Notes: generated from the letters alone by a model not told the origin. DNA of 64,000 nt from Artemisia argyi (GCA_030686995.1 CM060695.1:96934871-96998870), one strand, 5' to 3'; counted from the first letter of the stretch, positions 28,712 through 41,183 are shown. Numbers and translations: made by a program.

Positions 28712-30389
28712 ATATGTAAACCATAGTTGAGCCCTCTAGGGTTGTACTTTCTTTTGGTACTTTCCATAAGTACGTCGGTGTAACCTAGTTATATTAAGCA
28801 CTTTCCTATCTAATGTAATGACTATCTTTGTTATCTCTGTGATAATCGTAACCTTCGTTTATTCCATTTTCTATTGCAATTGTGCAGTTTTCAATCGTTT
28901 CGTAACATTATACCATTGTCTTATTAGGGATTAAGCCAATTTCGTATTTGACGGATTAGTAGATTATTACCATTCCATAGGATTTACCCATGTATCCAAT
29001 AAACCATTCAACGAAATTAGTTTCAAACTATTTTACTACCCTATGGGGAAATTGTTTTACCGAATTTCTAAAATGAGCTATTTTGTTACCGAACTATAAA
29101 CTGATTTTTCCGATATTACGCCAAATATTTACTATTATTACGCGAAACAATTTTTATGTTACTTTGAAAAGAAATATCTAGAATACCATTTTTAATAACA
29201 ATGCGTTGAACACCATTTAAAACTTTTGAGAAAAATAATATTATTTTGACTAAATCAAGCATCGCATCATTAGTCCTCAACTATACATAGCTTGATCACC
29301 TATGTATACTTCAGGAAGGATTATGCCATGAAGGAAATAGTTACTTTTTAAAGTATTTCTAATAACAATCTTCATTTAAAAGCGTTTTAAACAAGTAAAC
29401 TCTTTTATAAATGTCTCTTTCTGACAAACTCTCCCTGGATACTTACCCCACCTGTCACCCACTTAGCCATTAAGTTGGATTGTTCCATTGACTTCTCTAG
29501 GAGAGACTTTCCATATCAATTACGAGTAGGATTCCTCGATACCAGAAAAGAAAGGAAAGGATTACAGAACTACTAACCGGGAGTAGAAGTATATAGTAAG
29601 AAAAATTCATAATTCAACAACAATCCTAAGATACCACGAGACCATCCGACTCACCATCGCTGACCTAGTTGTCCAATTTTATTATCCAAAGGTACTAGCT
29701 AGACCGAGCTATAGGATCGGACACATTATGAAGGTATGCTAAGCAACACTATATAAATAAACCAAGCCTTTTAACCGATACTGTAGAGTGTTTTAATTAA
29801 GCATGGCCTCATCTAAACGCAAACTTCCCTGTAATAAGTTTCACCAAGGATAATTGATTTGAGTTAAGGATATCGATATAGGATTTCCTAAGGAGTTGTG
29901 TTCTCTAGATATTTCAGATAACCTCACCCCTATACCAAGAAAGGCATCAGACCCAAGCATATCTCCCCAGCTACATGTGAAGACAATACGGAAATTCATC
30001 GACATAGTATCAATTGAAACCCTCATATTGCCAACATGATGACAATTTCAACGATAAACCATCTCAAGACTTAAGTTGGTTGAATACCTAGGCTTATAGT
30101 TTCGCCAGATACCCACCAATAGGCATCATCCAATATCAAGAACCGAATGTTAGACATCTATGCATTTATGCGAACATTTCCTAGCCTACCATTTCATCCT
30201 TGTTAGTGTTTTCACTTTTAAACGAAGAATATTGGAATATGTGATGAAGGAAACTAGGAGGAACACCATAAATCAATTTCGAACTTTAGTAAGAGAGACC
30301 AAGCCCAATAGACATAGAAATACGCATGTCTTAGCACCTGTTGGAACTAAACACAAGGAATCAAAAATTGTTACCCTTATCCTATCCCC
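28712..30389 (+). other. Element H polymerase region, degenerate
   Basis: Protease, RT and RNase H would be expected here. No long frame or catalytic motif is recognised in 1.7 kb, so these domains are lost or decayed beyond recognition by eye. Confidence 0.5.
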
Positions 30390-30770
30390 ATCAGATGACG
30401 CTGAGTTCGAAAGACGTAACGTTGAGGAATTAGTCACAAGATTTATTGTACATATTTCAATTGTTCCTGATAAAGGTAATCGAATCACCTTAGACTTCTA
30501 ACAATCATTTTAAGATTTCCTTCGGGACTCCATTTAGATGTAAACACCGCCTATTATCCTCAGACCGATGGTCAGAACGAGAGAACGATTCAAACATAGG
30601 AAAGTTATACTCAGAGTATGAGCGATTGACACTAGAAATAGTTGGACTAACCATTTACCATAAATCAGATTCTTTACAACCATAGTTATCGCGCGAGCAT
30701 AGAGACTACACCATTTGAGGCACTTTATGGTCGAAGTACCAATTACCCATTTACAGACCGAAATCGGAAA
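30390..30770 (+). pseudogene. Gypsy integrase remnant (element H)
   Basis: In shifted frames the text reads like VEELVTRF, ISIVPDKGNRIT and LDVNTAYYPQTDGQNERTIQT, then NHSYRASIETTPFEALYGRS, matching the conserved core of Gypsy integrase around the second Asp and the catalytic Glu (TDGQ-ER). Several stop codons interrupt it. Confidence 0.8.
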
Positions 30771-30789
30771 GTTAAATTCACTAGTCTAG

Positions 30790-31345
30790 AACTAAACTAT
30801 GGAACAACAAAGGAAATTTCACAAGTCAAGAACCAGTTACAAGCAACGAGAAACTGGTAGAAGTAGGTTGGTATATGACGCACATCATGCGGATTGGGTA
30901 TCCTTGAACAGCAAACCAACTAGATTCACGTGAGAGAACGAACTAAGTTGAAAGCTTTGCCTTGGAGAGGCATGATACGATTTTAGTAACACGAGAGATT
31001 GAACCTTTAGGTATATTGAACCATTTAAGATTCATTTTAGAATCGACCAGCTGACATATAAGATTGGAGTTCTGACAGAGTTCAGCAACATATATTACCC
31101 ATATTACATTATAAACCTGAAGCAGCACTGATCATCTATTGACGAACCGAACTCGAAAAAAGCCAAACTCACTATTCCAGTAGGCATTCATGAAATAACC
31201 AGAAATTTCCTACAAGTCAAGGATCAATTACAAATTCTATAAGTTGTAAACCATTAAAACCTCAAGTTGGTAGCCAGATTATGTTGAAAGTTCTGCCTAG
31301 GAAGGGCATGATATTATTCAGAAAATTTGAAAGTTAAACCCGATA
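30790..31345 (+). pseudogene. Integrase C-terminal remnant, duplicated (element H)
   Basis: Two diverged copies follow each other: ACAAGTCAAGAACCAGTTACAA with LKALPWRGMIRF (30819-30985), and CTACAAGTCAAGGATCAATTAC with VLPRKGM-like text (31210-31320). They resemble the conserved tail of Gypsy integrase before the 3' LTR. No chromodomain is visible. Confidence 0.45.
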
Positions 31346-31667
31346 TACACTGGACCACATAATATTTCAGACAGAGTAGGCCTAGTGGCCTTCAGACTTG
31401 AGCCTTGTTAGAGAACAACCGGATTACACAACTATGTTTCACCTATTCAAATCCCAGGAAATGACCTTCAGATTAGTCACTCATAATCCCATCTGGAAGG
31501 GAATCCAACCCTGAGACAAACGTAAACTTGGTAAGAGAACCAGTAGAAATCATGGACTGTTAGGTCGAACGGTTGAAGCAGAGTCGAATTCCTATCGTGG
31601 AAGTTCACTGAAATTCTCGAATATTATCACCTTTTCACTAATACCACTCCAGAGACCAACACAAACT

Positions 31668-31703
31668 GAACTTCGAGACGAAGTTCTCGTTAGAGGGGAA
31701 GAC
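31668..31703 (+). promoter_or_regulatory. Polypurine tract and adjacent hairpin (element H)
   Basis: A perfect 8-bp stem GAACTTCG (31668-31675), loop AGA, CGAAGTTC (31679-31686) is followed by the tract TAGAGGGGAAGAC and then the 3' LTR. The layout matches that of elements A and C. Confidence 0.75.
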
Positions 31704-34688
31704 TGTCACAACTCGTAATTTCTGGTCATTTTCCAAACATCGACAATCTACTATTCATCAATTACTATTCACCGATTACTATTCATCATTTTACTATTCA
31801 TCGTTTTTAGGTCAATTTGATATTCTGAGAAGCGTTCAGAAATTTTACTATTCACATGATACTATTCATTACCGGAAGAAAATCACTATTCACGTGCATT
31901 ACTCATTTCATCGTAAATTTAGTTTACGAGTATTTAAATTCGCGTAACCGTATTGGTTCAAGAGCGAATTCATGCATTATCATTTGGGACATCTCATATA
32001 GACTAGAAGTAGTCTACGTATCATCATTATGTCACTTGCATACTATTCCACTCGTAGGATAATTAAATTAATACTTTTGGTATAATTAAGTTTTACGTAT
32101 AATTATTTCTATATAAACGTTAACAAACGATCAATAATGTGACTAACACGTCCGACACTCCCGACTATGATCCCAATATATTTTTATATTCATTTTATAA
32201 TATAAAAATTAAAATATTAATTTACCCGGTATTTTGGAGATTTATTTTAATTATTAACGTAAGTTTACAAAAATTACGACGGTTTTCGTAGAAATTAAAC
32301 AACAATTATCTAAACACTCAATAATTATACCCGACTTATTTTTACAATTTTTACGACTTTATTATGTCCCGGTTAACTCCGTTAAAATTTATTTTTAGTT
32401 AACTCGGTACCCGGTATTACCTAAAACTAATAATATATCCATAAACCCACCAAATCTCTTACACTTTCCATGGTTTTCTTCCTTCACACATCTTGCCCCC
32501 CCCCCCCCCCCCCCCTCCATACCAAATCCTTACACATTTGAAAATCTTCCTACTAACTAATTAATGCTTGTCCTAAATTTTGTCTAACCTATTATATATA
32601 TATCATACATTGTATACTTATTTTCATTTCACAAAATATCAACTAGATACTTTATTCACTTTTCTCTCTTTTCTCTCTTTTGGTTCACGGCAAACAACAA
32701 GAACAAGGCAAGACACCATATTTTTTTAAGATCTAGTAACAATCAAGCTTAGTTTGTATACCTTTTTGAGTTTTGAAAGATAAACTCAAGGTTTACTTAG
32801 GTTTTTCATCCTCCAATCTTCTTAATCCTTCAAGTAAGTATAAGAAACTCATTTTTATAATTTTACCAAGTTTATACAAGATTCATATGATATATATACT
32901 AGATCTACATGCATATGCTATTTATACCACTTTATTTTATAAACTTTTAACTTTTGAACCTTAGAAAGTGATTATAGTTAGATCTTTGTTAGATCTACTT
33001 TGTTTATGAAGTTTAGGAACCCATGACACCCTAAGAAGGTGTATGGTAGGATTAGACTAGTTTTGTGGTGATTGAAAGTGGTTTGGTTGAAGTTGGAACA
33101 AGTTTGAAACTAGGAAAATGATTTTGGAAAATATATAAATACCTACTGTCCCTATTTTGAAAATGTAGGAAACTCAGGAACTCAGGGGTAAATTTTGACC
33201 AAAGATTTAGAAAATACTTTTAAAAACGAAACTTTTGGCGAAAGAACGGACTAAAACGAGCTTATAACGAAGGAGATATGATTTTTGTAAATTTAACGAC
33301 GAAAACTATTTTTCTGAAAAACTGTATGCTGTTTGACAGTTTTCGACGAGCAAATAGAGACGTTAAACGTAACCTAGAGGAGCCGAGTTATCGAAAATAT
33401 ATTAGTATATACTAAAACGAATCCGTGGATATAAAGAACGAGTAAAATGAGCTTAAAACGACCAAGTTATATACGTTTTAAAATCGTCAAAACTATATAT
33501 ATATTTAGTCACTACTAGAAAATAATATAACTACGTACTAAATGATATATTTTCTAGATTTCTTATTCAAGGAGTTTATTTTTTTTACTAACGAAGTACG
33601 TACGACTCAAGGTTTATTACGCGACTACTAGACATTATTTTAAGGTTTTCGAGACGAGGAATATAACACTAACATCTTTATACGATATATTACGACAAGT
33701 TTTTATAACTCTATTTGGACTTATTTTTCCTAAGTATGGAAAGTATTTTATTTGACAATAACTAGTATTTCCAAATTACGAGTGGTATAGGTATCATGTG
33801 CATGTGCATTCATTACATCACGGCATGATCTAAATTAGATCACGATTATTCATTTAGGTTGCGGCTAGTGTTCGCGCCTCATTGTCCTGACTATTTTACC
33901 ATCTTTGTACCATCATTACGAGGTGAGTTCTCATAGCCCCGTTTTAATTACTTATTTGATTTCAAATCTCACGGGGGAGAATACATTGCACAATTATTTT
34001 TGTGCATGCCCAAGTATTAAATTCCATACATTGCTTAAGTTGCCTTACTACCACATTAAGTCCCCTTTATTATCATGGACCGTTAATTATATTGCCAAGC
34101 GAGAGTGAGTGGATAGATCTATCGAGGGTGACGCCTCCATTCGTGTTTGGGTTGCTCCAACGGGTACGAATGCATTTCATGTTTTAACAATTTGAGTGTC
34201 TGGTAAACACTCTGGTGGGGCCATTACAAAGTCTAGCTTCGGGGTCATGAGCTTAAGAGCCAATGTAGCATTTTTGACATTTTTGTCGGTTTACTTTATA
34301 CTTGTGGCTTATGTACATACGATTTAACTTATAAACCTATGATTATTCACCAACTTTATGTTGACCGTTTTCGCAATGTATTTCTCAGGTAACTAAAGTA
34401 GCTCATGTTGCATACATTTGGACCTTCATGGAGTCGCGGAGTCGACGCGTCTCACCTTATATTTTTTGCACTTATGATACGTTTGATCTTGTTGAACTCA
34501 TTTTATCTAAATTGGCAACACCTTTTGGGACCTATGTTTTGTAAACTCTGAATGTTTTAATTATCAAACGATGTATTTTTTCAAACGACACTTTAGGTCG
34601 TTCAATATGACTGTAACTGTGGTGCTATGACAGTCACCCCCAGTTATTCCATTCCGCTGCTAAAAACAGGTATTTTGGGGATGTGACA
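31704..34688 (+). repeat. Element H 3' LTR
   Basis: This is a 2985-bp copy of 23587-26568, about 99 percent identical by eye. A C run expands here to about 18 bases (32497-32514). It ends GGGATGTGACA, followed by CAATC. Confidence 0.95.
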
Positions 34689-34702
34689 CAATCCAAAACA
34701 CC

Positions 34703-34757
34703 CTTTAATGAAAGTATCTTGCAATCATGGCTCCCATAGGCAACAAATAAGCAAGCT
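34703..34757 (-). pseudogene. Possible cytochrome b561/DOMON protein fragment
   Basis: On the minus strand the text reads LAYLLPMGAMIARYFH then a stop. The run LLPMGAMIARYF resembles the first transmembrane helix of plant cytochrome b561 and DOMON-domain proteins (W-G-I-L-x-P-x-G-A-x-I-A-R-Y). Only about 16 residues match and no splice signals are clear, so this is tentative. Confidence 0.3.
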
Positions 34758-34792
34758 TGTTAACTGCTTGATAATACATGCTCATTTAAGTT

Positions 34793-34947
34793 GTGTTTGG
34801 GATTGCTTATATTGAAGTACTAATCTACTTATGTTTATGTGATTATTTGAAAGTAATATATATAAAATATGCAGTTTGCTCCAAACATGAAACTGATTAT
34901 ATGTGTTTAAATACACATATAAGCAATTAAGAAGCACTCCCAAGCAC
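34793..34947. mobile_element. MITE-like element in host sequence
   Basis: The ends GTGTTTGGGATTGCTTAT and AGAAGCACTCCCAAGCAC are inverted copies with about 15 of 18 bases matching. Length is about 155 bp with an AT-rich interior. The target duplication is not resolved. Confidence 0.45.
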
Positions 34948-35087
34948 CCTCTTAATCTAACTTACGTATATAAGCAAGTTGGCCCATGCATATCTACCCT
35001 AAATAATTAACTTAGGTAAAGATAAAAGAATCTGCTAACGATTTGTGTAATGGTAATGGAACTTCAAGATTTATAACCAAATGCCAC
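34948..35087. other. Host sequence before element F
   Basis: AT-rich; no gene or motif recognised. Confidence 0.5.
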
Positions 35088-37755
35088 TGTTGGAACGACA
35101 TTAGTTAGGTCTCCTTATGTTTTAATGGTGACGATAAACCTTCGAAACACATAAAATCACAAACACTGGCCCAAATTCTCCCGACTTAATAACTGAGCCT
35201 GGTGCACTGCCGGTGCTCTGACGCGCCAGCCCACTATATTGATCTGGACTAATTCTGAAAGTCGGCTTTCCCCTTACCCGACCAATGTGGATCTTTCAAT
35301 ACGGGTATGGATATGTTATGTGCTTCATTGGGAACACTCGAAACGAGTTTTAGAATTAGAATGATCCAAATTTACAACCTCCCATTTTTGGCAAAACGCC
35401 AACTCAAGTATTTTGATAAACGCCTCTAGCCAAGGCCTTTCTAACCTATGGAGCTTATATATTTCACGTGATATCAAGTGAAAGTATTCATATGGTAATA
35501 ATCCATGTTTACGTCTTCTCTAATCACGTAACATGTTTACTCCCTTATTGGCCAAACTAAGTCAAAGGTCCCTTTGCTTAAACGCATTATTTTCCGATAT
35601 GGGATATGCTTTACAATGATGCAAAGCACTTAGCTTGTTTGCATCAAGATGATTATTGATTACGTCAAGTCGTGGAAATTCATGTATTATGAAATTATGA
35701 ATTGAGATAATAAGTAACCTTTGATTTTCTCAACCCATAATCATAATTGTCAAATCTTTTCTTTCTTAACGACATTATGATTAAGCAATAATCAATCATT
35801 TTGATTATTCTCTACACCAAACTAATCCTCCAACCATTTCAAAATCCTCCCAAATCTTATCCCCAACATTCCTTAATATTCCTTGTACTTTCATGTACTT
35901 TTTGTCCCCTACATTCCCACACCAAATCTTCTAAACATTCCCTTCTATACATTCCAATCCAACAAATTAGAATTCACCACCTCATCATCTTCTTCATCCA
36001 ACCCTTCATTTCAAATTCAAATAAACCTTCCTCACAAACCACCTCACTCTCTACTCTCCAACATTCAAAATTCAAAGTTTGAATCCAAGCCAAAGGCTCC
36101 CCATCACCTCAACATCCCATCCTTCCAACTCACTCTCTTACACTCTCTTCTTTACTTCAAATTCAAATTACACACACTCCTCTCACAACCCTTTCCTTCC
36201 CTTACATACTAGCTTACTCCTTTCATCACATGCCCAATTTAAATTTGAATTCACTGCCTTGGCTCCCCATTACATCCTTCTTATACAATGCAACTCACCA
36301 CCTTATCTTTTCACTCTCTTACACTCCCATTTCAATACATGGGAAATTCCCTTCTCTCTCACACCCTCTAACATTCAAATTCAAATTTAACTTTTAAACC
36401 TTAGGCTCCCTTCCATCACATCACTTCCAAATCACCCAAACTCATCTCAACCCTTCATCTCACCTTTCTCTCCAAGAATGGATATTCCATTAGATATTCT
36501 CTTCTCAACCAACCATGGTTACTCTTCTAACTCAACGATGGTTGACCTTAACCCAACCTTACTCTCTCACTTCCCTCTCACACAATTTGAATTTCAAATT
36601 CAAATGTTCCCTCTCTATCTCATCCAGCATACATACTTTCTTTCCAAGCAAAAGAATATTCCATGACACATTCTTTCTCTTTTCTATGCCATGTGAGGAA
36701 CACCCAAACTAGCATTAATCCAATTACCCTTTCTCTATTTTTCTCATTGATAATTGGTTTTCACTTCAACACTTCACAAAATGATTTTTCATAAGATGGC
36801 TACTTGAGTTGGTTGACTTTGAGGATGAATAATGTTAAGGTCAAAGTGTGAAGTACAATTGGGGCTTTAGCAAGGTTGGGTATTTAAAAGCCAAAACCTA
36901 AGAGAAAATCTTTACAGACGCCTAGTGCGTCGCTAGCACTCTAACACGCTAGCAGCGCATCGGCCTCGGTAAAGTTTTTCCCATCTTGGGTTTTGGCCTA
37001 TAAATACTCCACCTTGGCTCTTGTATTCCTCACCCCCTTGCCATTATTATTTCTCTCTTATTTCTCCTCTCTCAATCCTCTAATTCTATCTTGTGTTCTT
37101 AATCTTTCACATTAACATCATTTGAAAGAACACATCTTCTTTACAAAGGAAGAATCACAAGAACCTAATCCACTATTGTGATTGTGTCGAGGGTCTTCTT
37201 CTCTATACTTTTTCTATTACAATTGAGTCTCTAGGTTAGGTTAGGGCTTGATTGAACAATCAAAAATTTATCATTCGATTTGGTTGTAAGGAAGTCTTAT
37301 GTCAAGGTGACCAATTTGGGGATCTAGTTGGGGTTTGATACTTCCTGTGGGAAGTCTTTGTGGTCTTAGTGGTCTTTTTGGTTTAGTCGAATCACGAGTC
37401 CTTGAGTGTGGTTTCCGAGGGCGGAATACCGTTACGTAGTAGCTCTTCTTAGTAAGCGTCAATCTTTGTGCATATCGGTGGAGTAAATTTGTAAGGGTTT
37501 GTAGTCCACTTAAAGGATTATACTTAATGTATAGTATAGTGTCGTGGATTCGAAACTGGACATACGAATGGTATCAAACCCCCATTTCGAACCAGTATGT
37601 ATCATGGTTTCATTTACTCGCTTTATATACTTTGGATTGTGAATGTGATAGTGGTTGGTGTTGTGTAAACCACTTGGTACTCTTTGTGGCTTAAAGTTTT
37701 TAAACACTTAAAAAGCCGAAGAGACCGTATTCACCCCCTCCCCCTCTACGGTTCA
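35088..37755 (+). repeat. Element F 5' LTR
   Basis: It starts TGTTGGAACGAC and ends CCCCCTCTACGGTTCA. It aligns by eye in reverse complement with solo LTR J. It contains GC-rich words near the U3 start (35198-35237) and before the TATA box CTATAAATAC (36998-37007), and a degenerate array (35830-36620) of CAAATTCAAAT-like words. Divergence from J is considerable. Confidence 0.85.
36914..37007 (+). promoter_or_regulatory. GC-rich word and TATA box of LTR F
   Basis: The module CTAACACGCTAGCAGCGCAT (36940-36959) lies about 40 bases upstream of CTATAAATACTCC. A related text, CTGACGCGCCAGCAGCGCAC, occurs inside the element's own gag region at 60538. Confidence 0.6.
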
Positions 37756-37760
37756 AAAAT

Positions 37761-37773
37761 TGGTTTCAGAGCG
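37761..37773 (+). promoter_or_regulatory. Primer binding site of element F (initiator tRNA-Met)
   Basis: TGGTTTCAGAGCG follows the LTR after five bases; one base differs from the standard TGGTATCAGAGC. Confidence 0.75.
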
Positions 37774-37889
37774 GTATACTCAAGTTTTTGAGAGTTAAAA
37801 CCTTACCGAGAAGTCGTTTTAAGTCAAAAACTTCTTTTTCAAAAATTTAAAATACCTAATGAAGTTTTGGAAAAGTTGAGTATAGTTCC

Positions 37890-38206
37890 ATGGCTCAAGA
37901 GAACTATGTTGAGGGGTATTCTATGCAAAGACCACCTTTGCTAGAATCCGATGGGTTTTACTTTTGGAAAACCCGGTTTGAGACCTATGTTAGGTCTAAA
38001 GATATTGACTTGTGGGAGATTATCTAAAATGGCAACTTTGTCTTCATGATGCAAGATCCCGAAACAAAGTTGATAGTTGAAAAGCCATATTTGGAGTTAA
38101 AAGATGATGAGAAGAAAAAGCTTGGTAAGAATGAAGAAGAAAAGATGACTATTTACAACGCTTTACCTCGAAGGGAGTTTGAGAGGGTGTACATGTGCAA
38201 GACCGC
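37890..38206 (+). pseudogene. Sirevirus gag N-terminus, cut by element C
   Basis: ATG 37890 opens MAQENYVEGYSMQRPPLL and ESDGFYFWKTRFETYVRS, the usual start of Sirevirus gag. A TAA at 38025 interrupts it; the same frame reads on (KPYLELKDDEKKKL, ALPRREFERVYMCKTA) to 38206, where element C enters. It continues at 59271. Confidence 0.85.
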
Positions 38207-39646
38207 TGATGTGTTTCGAAAGCTTTAAATTTATAATAACAAGTTCTACCGATTCCTTAATACACAAAACACATGGGTAAAAGTATAACCCTCGTTTATA
38301 TTAAAGGTTTAGGTAAGACCAGATCGTCCCAAGAGAGGTAATGATTCCTTATGCTAGCTATGATTAACAAAATTAGATTCCAATAATTGTCACTTATCAC
38401 TAAAACCGTGTTTGTTGGATTTAAGATTTTTGTATTGTTTTTCCCAATTGATTCAAAAGTATATTTATTCAAGGCTGAGCTCATGAGAATCATAAGAAGT
38501 AATATCAGAGAAGTTACATAGACAAACAATAGAATTAAAGCATGATGGTTAATCATGTAAACTAGTATATCTATCCTATTTAAAAGAATCTCCTTTCGGC
38601 CTTTGATTCTATATACACAGAATGCATAAAGTGTGGTCCAAGTATGAAGTATCAAATATGCATTTCTTCTAGTCAAGCCGTTAGGCATGAGACTAGCCCA
38701 TAAACGTGTCATAGTCATGGCCATCATTTGTTTTACTAAGCAATTCTCACAAGCATAGCAATGATTTTTTATAGACAGACAATTCATAATATAATCAATA
38801 TGATTGAATCTTTCGACCTTTAAGCAATCACAATGATCAATCAAGACAAATGATAAGAGACTAAACAATGACATATCAAATGCATACATCATAGATTCAA
38901 TATTCATGATACAATTCTTATAATAATCATGGCAGAAGTGCCTCAAATAAATATAAAGTTACTACTCCATACTTATAGTAAAGTGAAACATGTAAACAGG
39001 TAATTTCATCATAACAACGAGTTTATACCAAAAGTTCTCGTGCTCCAAGGTGTTTCTCCAAGTGCAGTACTGACTACAACTCCTTAGCTAGTGGTTTTGG
39101 TGCAAACCACTACTAAACTGTTTCTAAAAGATCAAGATATGTTTCTTTGTTGTGGTTTATCTAAACCTCCGATTTGCACTCCTATTTATAGTGTAAAATG
39201 TTGCCCTAGCATGTCCCTGGTGAGTTATGATAGGTAAGTGATCGGCCTCATCATTGAAGTACCTCATTAATGTAGAAAACATAACTGCCATGTGAAGTAC
39301 GCTGCACATCCGGTATAAATCAGGCGAGCTTCTTTTCGCGTAACCGGCGCTAACGTAATATATAACCGGCGTACTTCATGTTTGACTCATAGTTACATAG
39401 TTGACCAAAGATACCCGTAAGCGGCGCACTTTTTACTTATGACCGGCGTACTTTAGTCGAAACTATACCTTTTCCTTATATGTTCACAAAGTTATCCTTT
39501 TTTTGTGCTTCTCGCATCATTTCACCAATCTTCAATCCTAAACATTCATTCATATATTAAGTATCAAAAGTCCTAATAATAAGGTTATTTACCATATATT
39601 TCATATAATATCGGGGCTATAAATATGTATAATATGAGACTCATCA
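38207..39646 (-). repeat. Element C 3' LTR
   Basis: Copy of 57826-59265. TATA box CTATTTATAG at 39182-39191; CCGGCGTAC-type words at 39296-39460 directly upstream in the element's sense. Small frames here, such as 38296-38946 on the minus strand, recur in both LTRs with different stops and are not considered genes. Confidence 0.95.
39296..39460. promoter_or_regulatory. CCGGCGTAC word cluster in U3 (C, left LTR)
   Basis: AAGTACGCTGC, AACCGGCGCTAACG, AACCGGCGTACTTC, AAGCGGCGCAC and ACCGGCGTACTTT occur within 165 bases, about 105 bases upstream of the TATA box. The word recurs in the right LTR (58915-59075, more mutated) and at six or more internal places. Confidence 0.65.
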
Positions 39647-39685
39647 AATCCCCCCATACTTAAACTAATGCTTGCCCTCAAGCAT
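39647..39685 (-). promoter_or_regulatory. Polypurine tract and adjacent hairpin (element C)
   Basis: On the minus strand AAGTATGGGGGGATT adjoins the 3' LTR. Next to it is a perfect 7-bp stem ATGCTTG (39668-39674), loop CCCT, CAAGCAT (39679-39685). Confidence 0.7.
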
Positions 39686-40810
39686 ATAAGAAATGTCTTT
39701 CAAAACCAAGTCTCGTATAAGTTTTAAATGTAATTTTGCTGTGTATCCAAGACAACCAAGAACAACATGACATGTTCCTCACGAAAGTGTATATATTTTC
39801 AAGTTCACTCAAGCACTCATAAAAATAGTTTTTGGTTGTAAATCACTCTTATAGCTAAGTCATAACTTATAGATTTACCATATACTTGTAAAAGAAATAA
39901 AACTGCACCGACGTGGCGTAAGCACTAAGTATAAATATCAAAGAGGTCTTTTATTCGGTTTAAGGGTTATAAGGTAGGTATATGGAATAATTGTTGTAGA
40001 AACTTAAGTCGGGAAATCATACTTCGTACTTTACACTTTCTTTTTCTCTTTTCTTTTCTTCTTATTCTTTTTTTTTATTCAATTATTATTTATCAACTAC
40101 ATTATAACAAACATAAAGCGTGCACTCTTCATACTCATCGTAATTGGTGTATAACCATACTTTTTCTCATATATATTCCAATTCTTCATATTCCCCGACT
40201 AAGCAACATATTTTTATTTATTTTCTTGATGGATAAATAGAAACGAAAAATCAAGGCTCAGAAAGGTGTATCTAATGGATAATAGCACTAAAAGTGACTA
40301 AATGGGTTAAGTTTCGATTAGAAAACGGATGGCTTGTATATGGTGTAATTCCTAATTTTTGCCTCTTATCATATAAAAATACTTATATCACACGAATGTG
40401 ATATCACTGCGGTCTCATAATGATTTCAAATACAATTTCTAGAGTCACATAATTATCGGCACACTCATAAACAAAGAAATCAAGCATAAAAGGTATATGC
40501 CGATATAGGCTCGAAATCCTCACATTTATAGTGGTAATGGTCATAAAATGTGCAAATAATGTTATTAATCCCGATTCAGACTTCTTATGATTGTTTTGGA
40601 TATGTTCTGAATAAAATTCTTTAGTTATTTCCGATTTTATTAATTTTTATATACCCACGTAATCGGCGTACATCACTAAAATGTGCTTCGGTCTTTATTA
40701 ATAAATACGGCGTTTTAATGCCAAAAGCGGCAGTTTTAAAATTTTTGTCTTAACAGTTTAAAAGTTTTTCATATACTAGCATAAGTTTTTCTTTATTTTT
40801 CAAGTTATCT
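39686..40810 (-). other. Element C inter-PPT non-coding region
   Basis: No gene. It shares blocks with element A (2695-4264): TGGCGTAAGCAC (39914-39925), TATCAAAGAGGTCTTTTA (39936-39953), GCGGTCTC (40409-40416) and CGGCACACTCATAA (40457-40470), in the same order and similar spacing. CGGCG words occur at 40660 and 40709. Confidence 0.6.
40371..40416 (-). ncRNA. Conserved hairpin with UUCG loop (element C copy)
   Basis: Plus strand ATATCACA (40385-40392), loop CGAA, TGTGATAT (40397-40404), a perfect 8-bp stem; UUCG loop in the element RNA. Upstream ATATAA (40371-40376) can pair with TTATAT (40383-40388), overlapping the first stem. This repeats the A arrangement with compensatory base changes. 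Confidence 0.5.
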
Positions 40811-40811
40811 T

Positions 40812-40848
40812 TCCCCCATACTTAAATTAAGCATTGTCCCTAATGCTT
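40812..40848 (-). promoter_or_regulatory. Second polypurine tract with hairpin (element C)
   Basis: Plus strand CCCCCATACTTA, then stem AAGCATT (40829-40835), loop GTCCCT, AATGCTT (40842-40848). It mirrors 4265-4306 in element A. Confidence 0.6.
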
Positions 40849-41036
40849 TAGAATTAAAAACAAAGTATAACGGGAAAAATAAAGGATAACGGTACTTCCC
40901 GGGTATTCTTTGGTTTTTCCGAGAAATCTTGCAAGTTATTGTCCATCTTTTGGACCATTCATTCCTGCACACACATCATGCAACATAAAACATTTCTACA
41001 AAATGGTAATGTGCACCCATGCACATTACATTAGTC

Positions 41037-41183
<147 letters not shown>

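Larger units (their letters stand above)
23587..34688 (+). mobile_element. Element H: Gypsy LTR retrotransposon with long LTRs and degenerate interior
   Basis: It is 11,102 bp, bounded by TGTCACAAC and GTGATA/GTGACA and flanked by CAATC (23582-23586 and 34689-34693). LTRs are 23587-26568 and 31704-34688, about 2.98 kb each. By eye they differ at about 30 positions plus a few indels, about 1 percent. PBS is at 26571, PPT at 31691. The interior keeps a gag frame and two zinc knuckles; polymerase is almost gone and integrase is a remnant with many stops. Near-identical LTRs around a wrecked interior imply that it moved when already defective. Confidence 0.93.

Noticed and set aside
38296..38946. 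216-codon minus-strand frame
   Set aside because: It lies in the 3' LTR of C; the 5' LTR copy (57999-58565) has a frame break and many changes, and the hydrophobic composition follows from AT-rich sequence.
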